DNA of 9,353 nt from Clostridia bacterium (GTDB lineage: Bacteria; Bacillota; DULZ01). Positions 4,833 through 9,353 of the stretch are shown here, in pieces (position 1 is the first letter of the stretch; each line of letters begins with the position of its first letter). The notes beneath the pieces are model-generated. The model saw only the letters and a program-made list of their open reading frames with translations. It was not told the DNA's origin and searched no databases. Where the stretch lies: positions 1-9,353 of the forward strand of contig JAAYOX010000127.1 of assembly GCA_012520135.1 (NCBI GenBank), read 5' to 3'. The position numbers and the translations under genes were made by a program.

Positions 4833-6459
4833 GTTGCTATTGGAAGTGCAGGATTTAGTCAAGTATTTTGGCGACCGTTTGATTTTGAAGATAGATGAGC
4901 TCAAGGTCTATGATAACGACAGGATCGGCATCGTGGGGCTTAACGGATCAGGGAAGACTACTTTGTTAAATATCTTGTCAGGAAAAACCGGCAGTGATGC
5001 CGGATGGGTGAAATCCCACGGCCCTTTGGCCTATATTGAGCAACTAGAGGCGGAGGGATTAAACCGGTGGGAAGTAGATGAAGCTTTGGCCGGTAAATTT
5101 GGCCTTCCCGACATCTACCGGGAATCTTTAAGCGGGGGGGAAAAGACTAAATATAAGATTGCGGCCGCTTTGAGCAAAAAGAGCAGTTTGTTACTGGCTG
5201 ACGAGCCAACGGCCAATTTGGACATGGATGGTATCAAGCTCTTGGAAGAAGAGTTGAGGAAGTATGATGGAGCTTTACTGTTGGTATCCCACGACCGGGA
5301 ACTGTTAGATAATTTATGTAACAAGATATTAGAACTGGAAGAGGGTCAAGTAAAACTTTACAACGGCAATTATTCTGATTATCTGGAGCAAAAATCCCTG
5401 GAACGGCAGCGGCATGAATTTGAATACCAACAGTATCGACGGGAAAAGGCAAGACTTACTGCTGCCCTCCGGGAAAAAAGGGAGCAAAGCCGTGCCGTTC
5501 GTAAAGCACCAAAGAGGATGGGCAATTCTGAAGCCAGGCTCCACAAAATGGGCTATCAGAAAGCCAAGAAAAACCTGGATAAAGCGGCTAAGGCCATTGA
5601 GACCAGAATCCGGCAGTTGGAGCCCAAAGAGAAACCTAAAGATATCCAGGCGTTAAAGTTGGACTTGAGGGTTGAAGATAACTTGCATGCTAAAGTAATT
5701 CTGGAAGGGAAGGATTTAAACAAATCATTCGGTTCTCGTGTTATTTTCCACAACGCCTCCTTTCAATTGGAAAATGGAACCCGTACTGCCCTTGTAGGCC
5801 CAAACGGTTCCGGCAAGACCACTTTGCTGAAAATGATTATAGCCGGTGAGCCCGGCATAAAAACAGCCCACAATCTGCGCATTGGCTACTTCAGTCAGGA
5901 ACTGGACATTCTTGATGAGGAGCGGAGTATCCTTGATAATTTACTGGAATTAAACAGTGATGAGACGATGGTGCGGACCCTGTTGGCCCGTTTGTTATTT
6001 AGAAGGGATGAGGTTTACAAGAAAGTGTCCATGTTAAGCGGCGGCGAGCGGGTTAGGGCGTCATTGGGTAAAATCATTGTCAGCGATTATAACCTGTTGA
6101 TCTTGGATGAACCAACCAACTATCTGGACATATTCTCTATGGAAGCCATGGAAAGTGTGTTGGCGGAGTATCCGGGTAATTTGCTGTTTGTTTCCCATGA
6201 CCGCCGGTTTATCAATAATGTTGCCAATAATCTTCTTTTACTCCGGGATAAAAGAATTGTTCAGTTCCCGGGAAATTTAGATCAATACCGGCAACACCTG
6301 GAACAGAAACAACAGCCTTCGACGGAAGAAGAGAGGCTGGTCTTGGAACTACGACTGAATGAATTAGTTGCTAAGCTTTCCCTACCGGACAAAACCGGTG
6401 ACGTAGAAGCACTGGACAGGGAATACCGGCATATTTTAAAGCAGCTAAAGGGTAAATAA
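4831..6459 (+). CDS. ABC-F family ATPase, ribosome-protection type
   Basis: 542 residues with a TTG start; AAGGAGG (4817-4823) lies 7 nt upstream. The next TTG at 4834 is an alternative and would give the family-typical MLLEVQ start. It has two cytoplasmic ABC domains and no membrane helices. NBD1: Walker A GLNGSGKTT (36-44), signature LSGGE (100-104), Walker B LLLADEP (catalytic Glu125), switch His154. A charged coiled-coil linker runs from about 190 to 275, rich in Arg, Lys and Glu. NBD2: Walker A GPNGSGKTT (323-331), LSGGE (402-406), LLILDEP (Glu427), His456. A charged C-terminal tail covers about 496-542. Both catalytic Glu are kept. The EttA-type arm insertion in NBD1 is absent, as in Vga/Lsa/VmlR/CplR-like antibiotic-resistance ABC-Fs. 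These proteins bind the ribosomal E site and dislodge peptidyl-transferase-centre drugs. Resistance function and drug spectrum here are inferred, helped by the attenuator leader. Confidence 0.9.
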   Translation: MLLLEVQDLVKYFGDRLILKIDELKVYDNDRIGIVGLNGSGKTTLLNILSGKTGSDAGWVKSHGPLAYIEQLEAEGLNRWEVDEALAGKFGLPDIYRESLSGGEKTKYKIAAALSKKSSLLLADEPTANLDMDGIKLLEEELRKYDGALLLVSHDRELLDNLCNKILELEEGQVKLYNGNYSDYLEQKSLERQRHEFEYQQYRREKARLTAALREKREQSRAVRKAPKRMGNSEARLHKMGYQKAKKNLDKAAKAIETRIRQLEPKEKPKDIQALKLDLRVEDNLHAKVILEGKDLNKSFGSRVIFHNASFQLENGTRTALVGPNGSGKTTLLKMIIAGEPGIKTAHNLRIGYFSQELDILDEERSILDNLLELNSDETMVRTLLARLLFRRDEVYKKVSMLSGGERVRASLGKIIVSDYNLLILDEPTNYLDIFSMEAMESVLAEYPGNLLFVSHDRRFINNVANNLLLLRDKRIVQFPGNLDQYRQHLEQKQQPSTEEERLVLELRLNELVAKLSLPDKTGDVEALDREYRHILKQLKGK

Positions 6460-6523
6460 TGAGATCAAGGGTATAATCCGGCGGAACGAATGGGTGAAAA
6501 AGGTTAAGGAAAAATAATTCCCT

Positions 6524-6544
6524 TGGTGAAGCGATGCTTCACCA
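6524..6544. terminator. Hairpin after the ABC-F gene
   Basis: A perfect 9-bp stem, TGGTGAAGC with GCTTCACCA, closes on a 3-nt GAT loop 65 bp after the ABC-F stop codon. Only TTCT follows, so it is a weak terminator candidate; it could instead be a 3'-end stabilising hairpin. The right arm ends just before the candidate promoter of the next gene. Confidence 0.45.
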
Positions 6545-6567
6545 TTCTACCGGCAAGGCATACACTA
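6541..6567 (+). promoter_or_regulatory. Possible sporulation (sigma-K or sigma-E type) promoter
   Basis: CATACACTA (6559-6567) fits the CATAnnnTA -10 pattern of sigma-K and also the CATACAnT pattern of sigma-E. ACC at 6541-6543, 15 bp upstream, fits the short sigma-K -35. No clear sigma-A -35/-10 pair is found in 6460-6600. The match is short and could be chance. Confidence 0.4.
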
Positions 6568-6612
6568 TATTAGCAATATACTGATGCTAATTGGTAGAGG
6601 AGGGAAACACCA

Positions 6613-7266
6613 ATGTCCATTGATAGTTATGGAGAACTGAGAGCCGGAGTGCTGCCTATTGATGAAGCCACCGGATTGTCGGTCTGCCCGCCGCCCAGGG
6701 AACTGCTCAGCATCCGTGTGGAACGAGTTTACAATGAGTGTAAAAATACCGAGGTTAAAAGGCTTGCCGTTCCCATTAATCCGCCTGTAAAGGCTAATGA
6801 TGTGGAATGTATCAAGGCATGGGCAGAAAACATATGCTGCGAGAAAGAGGACAGTGTTATTACGGTTACGTATGATCTGTTTGTCAGTTTTAGACTGAAG
6901 CAAGATAAGCGTATAGTAACCACCATTACGGAAAAAATACCGAACCAAACCAGGTCGTTTGGCTTGGCCAGGGCCTGTGAAAAAGGCCTGAGATGCGAAG
7001 TGGACGTTTATCCCGAAGCACTTATTTGCGAAATTACCTGTAGCAGTACTGCCGGATATGTCAGCGAGGTTACCTGCTGCGTTGGCGTTTTGTACTGGGC
7101 CAGGTTGGTCGCTCCGGTGCAAGTGCTGATCCCGTCTTTTGGCTTTAGTCCTGAACCTCCTGAATGTGAAGCGGTTGGCGGAATCTGTCCAGACTTTAAG
7201 CCCAAATGGCCTCCTTATCCTCCGGAAAGCCCTTATGATGACGGCTGTGGTTGTGGATGTGATTAA
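6613..7266 (+). CDS. Cysteine-rich protein of unknown function, possible spore-layer component
   Basis: 217 residues with 16 cysteines (25, 43, 66, 75, 76, 122, 128, 139, 143, 155, 156, 185, 192, 212, 214, 216). Two Cys-Cys pairs occur, and the tail is a Pro-rich segment (PKWPPYPPESPYDDG) ending in GCGCGCD. No signal peptide or membrane helix is seen. The core (about 48-175) alternates hydrophobic residues, as in ITVTYDLFVSFRL and VEVTC-like strands, suggesting a beta-rich fold. I do not recognise the family. High Cys content, lack of export signal, the Pro/Gly-Cys tail and a sigma-K-like promoter together suggest a mother-cell-made, disulfide-crosslinked spore coat or exosporium protein, but that is inference; a metal-binding role is also possible. 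AGAGGAGGG lies 9 nt before the ATG. It is monocistronic, bounded by hairpins on both sides. Confidence 0.75.
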   Translation: MSIDSYGELRAGVLPIDEATGLSVCPPPRELLSIRVERVYNECKNTEVKRLAVPINPPVKANDVECIKAWAENICCEKEDSVITVTYDLFVSFRLKQDKRIVTTITEKIPNQTRSFGLARACEKGLRCEVDVYPEALICEITCSSTAGYVSEVTCCVGVLYWARLVAPVQVLIPSFGFSPEPPECEAVGGICPDFKPKWPPYPPESPYDDGCGCGCD

Positions 7267-7280
7267 TTATGTAGAACCGG

Positions 7281-7310
7281 TGGTGCCGAATGACGGCACC
7301 ATTTTTATTT
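7281..7310 (+). terminator. Strong Rho-independent terminator after the Cys-rich gene
   Basis: A perfect 8-bp stem (TGGTGCCG, 7281-7288, with CGGCACCA, 7294-7301) encloses the loop AATGA and is followed by TTTTTATTTT. It begins 15 bp after the stop codon. Confidence 0.92.
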
Positions 7311-7349
7311 TACAATTAAAGAAAGAAGATTTTAAAGATAAAATGAATT

Positions 7350-7378
7350 TTGACAATTTAAAAAGACTGTGCTAATCT
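7350..7378 (+). promoter_or_regulatory. Promoter of the dehydratase operon
   Basis: A perfect TTGACA (7350-7355) and TAATCT (7373-7378) are separated by 17 bp. The -10 keeps the key T1, A2 and T6 and is preceded by TGC, forming an extended -10. Transcription would begin near 7385, about 33 nt before the first start codon, directly after the terminator of the previous gene. Confidence 0.7.
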
Positions 7379-7417
7379 TGAAACAAATCCTCAGGCTCTG
7401 ATAAGGAGGGACAATGA

Positions 7418-7597
7418 TTGAGTAATCAATCAGAATTTAAGGATCATGTCTGGTTAAGGCATTATGATCAAGGAGTTCCAAAGCATATTGCCTACCCGGA
7501 GAAGGATTTGTTTACGTTGCTCCAACAAAAGGTTACTGAGCAGCCCCAGGTTACGGCTCTGCTGTTTTTCGGCAAAGAGACCGGCTGGGAGGGTTAG
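7418..7597 (+). CDS. 59-residue protein matching only the N-terminal tip of acyl-CoA ligases
   Basis: TTG start with AAGGAGGG (7403-7410) exactly 7 nt upstream; an ATG 4 bp earlier in another frame stops after three codons. The product carries WLRHYDQGVPKHIAYPEKDL (12-31), then FTLLQQKV, QPQVTALLFFGK (42-53) and a stop. This is the pattern of the first 50 residues of AMP-forming long-chain acyl-CoA ligases (FadD-like: W-x-x-x-Y-x-x-G-V-P ... Y-P ... L ... P ... T-A-L-x-F-x-G-K). All ATP- and CoA-binding motifs are missing. No ligase continuation is seen, because the dehydratase gene begins 2 bp after the stop. The end of this frame supplies the GGGAGGG ribosome binding site for the dehydratase, so the two are translationally coupled. 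It may be a gene remnant kept for coupling, or a small functional protein. It cannot be an active ligase. Confidence 0.65.
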   Translation: MSNQSEFKDHVWLRHYDQGVPKHIAYPEKDLFTLLQQKVTEQPQVTALLFFGKETGWEG

Positions 7598-7599
7598 TC

Positions 7600-8718
7600 A
7601 TGACTTTATCTGCAATTGATCAACTGGTGGAAATAGCCTCTCTGGCGGGGAGGGAAATTATAGAAAGGTATCCGGAACGGCAGTTTTTCGGTTTTACCTG
7701 CAGTTATTGGCCGGAGGAACTGGTACTGACGGCAGGCATGGAGCCTTTGCGTCTTTTTCCCACTAATACCAGAGCCATGCCTCCTGAGCTTCCCTCCTTT
7801 TCCTGTTCTCTGGCCCGTGGTATACTGGCGGATCTGAAAGGAACCGGCCTTAAGCAATTGGCGGGTCTGGGCTTGGCCCAAACTTGCGATACCATGCAGT
7901 GTTTAGGTAGTATTTGCCATGGGGTTTTGCCCGGCAAAGTGTTGGAATTAGTGCCCCCGGTACTGTTGGCTGCTCCCGGAGCACAGGAGTACTATCATGA
8001 GGAACTAAAGGAATTATGGCAAAAGCTCCTCGGCCTTTCAGGTGAGGCACCCAAAGATGATAAAATAGCCGCTGTTTCGGATTTATTTCAGCGAATGAGA
8101 CAGTTGGCCTTGAAGCTGGATGAATTACGGCCCAAACTCCCCTCCCAACTGGTAGCTTCCATCCTGAGAGCAGGTCAACTGATGCCCAGGGAAGAGTATG
8201 TGCCTTTGTTGGAGGAGGCCTTAACCTCTTTGGCTGACTATGAAGATGAGAAAAACGATAAAATCGGTATTCTGTTAAGCGGTCCGGTGCTGGAGAGTGA
8301 CAGCCTGTACCTGATGATTGAAGAACTGGGGGGGCGGGTACTGGTGGATGACACCTGCACCGGAACCCGTCATTTTGCCCAGCCTCTGTCCGTGGGGCCG
8401 GAAACCGGCGGGTCGACATCGATTGAGGGCTTACTGGAACAGGTCGTTCATCGACATCTTACGATGCCTCTTTGTCCCTGTCGCCACCGTCAATTGGAGG
8501 AACGGTCTCAATACTTACAAGGGGCGTCACAGGCAGGGGTTACCGGGGCCATCCTGGTAGTACGGAAATACTGTGAACCCCATGCCTTCGATGCGGTGCC
8601 TGTAGCCAAGGCATTAAACGGGCAAGGGATTAAAACATTAGTGTTGGAGTTGGAAGGGGCAGAAGTAGTGGGACAAGAACGAACCAGACTGCAAGCTTTT
8701 CTGGAGAGTCTGGGCTAA
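7600..8718 (+). CDS. 2-hydroxyacyl-CoA dehydratase family subunit (HgdB/FldB/BcrB-type)
   Basis: 372 residues, normal for this cytoplasmic iron-sulfur family (PF06050). Family landmarks are GFTCSYWPEELVLTAGMEPL (31-50), the Cys-rich segment QTCDTMQCLGSICHG (94-108), a second-domain start KIGILLSGP (221-229) with DDTCTGTR (250-257), and a C-terminal KYCEPHAFD (323-331) followed by LVLELEG and GQERTRLQAFLE (358-369). Cysteines 34, 96, 101, 106, 253, 292, 294 and 325 include the likely [4Fe-4S] ligands. Members need one-electron activation by an ATP-dependent activase and dehydrate (R)-2-hydroxyacyl-CoAs or, in the Bcr branch, reduce aromatic acyl-CoAs. The substrate is not deducible. The ATG follows the ligase-tip frame by 2 bp, and the stop overlaps the Shine-Dalgarno of the partner subunit 12 bp downstream. 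No activase gene is visible; one may lie beyond the right edge. Confidence 0.85.
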   Translation: MTLSAIDQLVEIASLAGREIIERYPERQFFGFTCSYWPEELVLTAGMEPLRLFPTNTRAMPPELPSFSCSLARGILADLKGTGLKQLAGLGLAQTCDTMQCLGSICHGVLPGKVLELVPPVLLAAPGAQEYYHEELKELWQKLLGLSGEAPKDDKIAAVSDLFQRMRQLALKLDELRPKLPSQLVASILRAGQLMPREEYVPLLEEALTSLADYEDEKNDKIGILLSGPVLESDSLYLMIEELGGRVLVDDTCTGTRHFAQPLSVGPETGGSTSIEGLLEQVVHRHLTMPLCPCRHRQLEERSQYLQGASQAGVTGAILVVRKYCEPHAFDAVPVAKALNGQGIKTLVLELEGAEVVGQERTRLQAFLESLG

Positions 8719-8730
8719 AGGAGGGTCACC

Positions 8731-9353
8731 ATGACAGAAAAAAGAAGCTATCGGAAGCTAGAGAGCACCAAGGAGTTGCAACGGGTGATGACCCGGTATT
8801 ACGGCCTGTCCAACTATTTCCGTTATTGGGGGAAGCCTTTAGGCCGCAAATTGGCCTGGGTTACCAGCGGTGCTCCGGTGGAACTGTTGCGGGTCTTTAA
8901 TATCCATCCTGTTTACCCTGAGCAATACGGCGCTATCTGTGGTTCCAGGAAAGTCTCCGGGGAACTCTGCCAGGTGGCGGAAGCCCAAGGATATAACCAG
9001 GACCTGTGTTCTTATGCCCGTGCCCATATCGGCTCAATCCTGCGCCCGGATTTGGCTCCTATGAAAGGGTTGCCAAAGCCGGATTTGCTGGTGGCTTGCA
9101 CCAACATTTGCGGCACGGTACTCAAATGGTACGAGGCTTTGGCCCGGATTCTGGAAGTCCCTCTAATCGTGATTGATACTCCATACCTGCCGGGAGAAGT
9201 AACGCCTCAGGCCAAGGCCTATGTGCTCCGGCAGTTGGAAGCGGCGGTGGAGGAACTGGAACGGTTAACCGGGGTTTCTTTCAGCGAAAAAAAGCTGGAC
9301 GCCATTGCCGATAAAAGCAGGCAGGTCACCACTATCTGGCGTGAAATCAAGGA
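8731..9353 (+). CDS. Second 2-hydroxyacyl-CoA dehydratase family subunit, 3' end outside the window
   Basis: 207 codons are visible before the edge, roughly the first half of a usual 380-430-residue subunit. AAGGAGGG (8718-8725) lies 5 nt before the ATG and begins on the last base of the preceding stop codon. Family features: an N-terminal helical segment, LAWVTSGAPVELLRVFNIHP (41-60) corresponding to the first Rossmann-like strand, CQVAEAQGYNQDLCSYARAH (80-99) with a [4Fe-4S]-type Cys, and LLVACTNICGTVLKWYEALA (119-138) with VPLIVIDTPY (143-152), the active-site region of HgdB/BcrB-type proteins. Cys 70, 80, 93, 123 and 127 are present. Together with the upstream subunit it should form the heterodimeric dehydratase (component D); the metabolic pathway is unknown. 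Confidence 0.85.
   Translation, partial: MTEKRSYRKLESTKELQRVMTRYYGLSNYFRYWGKPLGRKLAWVTSGAPVELLRVFNIHPVYPEQYGAICGSRKVSGELCQVAEAQGYNQDLCSYARAHIGSILRPDLAPMKGLPKPDLLVACTNICGTVLKWYEALARILEVPLIVIDTPYLPGEVTPQAKAYVLRQLEAAVEELERLTGVSFSEKKLDAIADKSRQVTTIWREIK

Noticed and set aside
6472..6477. TATAAT shortly after the ABC-F stop codon as a promoter for the Cys-rich gene
   Set aside because: No acceptable -35 lies 16-18 bp upstream, and a perfect 9-bp hairpin intervenes before the gene.
7139..7375. A 78-codon frame overlapping the end of the Cys-rich gene
   Set aside because: It runs through the terminator at 7281-7310 and overlaps the better-supported gene in another frame; no ribosome binding site.
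7414..7425. ATG 7414 as start of the gene before the dehydratase
   Set aside because: That frame stops after three codons, and the Shine-Dalgarno spacing is only 3 nt; TTG 7418 has ideal spacing and an open frame with family similarity.
7850..8419. A 189-codon antisense frame within the dehydratase gene
   Set aside because: It lies wholly opposite a well-supported family member, is Pro/Arg/His-rich as expected of a shadow frame, and has no convincing start signal.

Overview
The window looks like a chromosomal segment of a moderate-GC, spore-forming Gram-positive bacterium of the Clostridia. My best guess is a Peptococcaceae-type lineage (Desulfotomaculum/Pelotomaculum-like), but this is only an inference. 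It rests on strong AGGAGG-type Shine-Dalgarno sites, frequent TTG/GTG starts, sigma-A-type promoters, a possible sigma-K-type promoter before a Cys-rich protein, an sdpRI-like pair, a Uma2 protein, an ABC-F protein and a 2-hydroxyacyl-CoA dehydratase operon. There are no rRNA or tRNA genes, CRISPR arrays or insertion sequences.

Layout. (1) 2-1342 (+) is the 3' part of a large protein made of about 150-residue tandem beta-rich repeats, followed by a strong terminator. (2) 1427-3747 holds two back-to-back regulator/membrane-protein pairs that diverge from a 178-bp control region. Leftward is an ArsR-family (SdpR-like) repressor overlapping an SdpI-family membrane protein; rightward is a PadR-family repressor followed by a membrane protein with an N-terminal permease-prefix/HAAS-like domain. 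The ArsR promoter is a perfect TTGACA-18-TATAAT, and a 28-bp palindrome covers its start site. (3) 3823-4404 (-) is a Uma2-family PD-(D/E)XK protein. (4) 4405-4830 is a gene-free stretch that ends in an elaborate leader for an ABC-F ATPase at 4831-6459. (5) 6613-7266 is a 16-cysteine protein of unknown function, possibly a spore-layer protein, closed by a strong terminator. (6) From 7350 to the right edge runs an operon: promoter, a 59-codon gene resembling only the N-terminal tip of an acyl-CoA ligase, and two 2-hydroxyacyl-CoA dehydratase (HgdB/FldB/BcrB-type) subunits, the second cut by the window edge.

The most notable system is the ABC-F leader. A 14-codon reading frame with its own Shine-Dalgarno ends exactly where two mutually exclusive hairpins meet. 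One hairpin is an intrinsic terminator whose stem contains the ABC-F ribosome binding site and whose U-tract contains its TTG start codon. The other is a 10-bp perfect antiterminator that sequesters the leader's own Shine-Dalgarno. This is the expected architecture for ribosome-mediated attenuation, in which impaired translation would switch the ABC-F gene on.

Second, the two divergent regulator/membrane-protein pairs look like paired membrane-to-DNA signalling modules of envelope-stress type. Third, the ligase-tip mini-gene translationally coupled to the dehydratase is unexplained.
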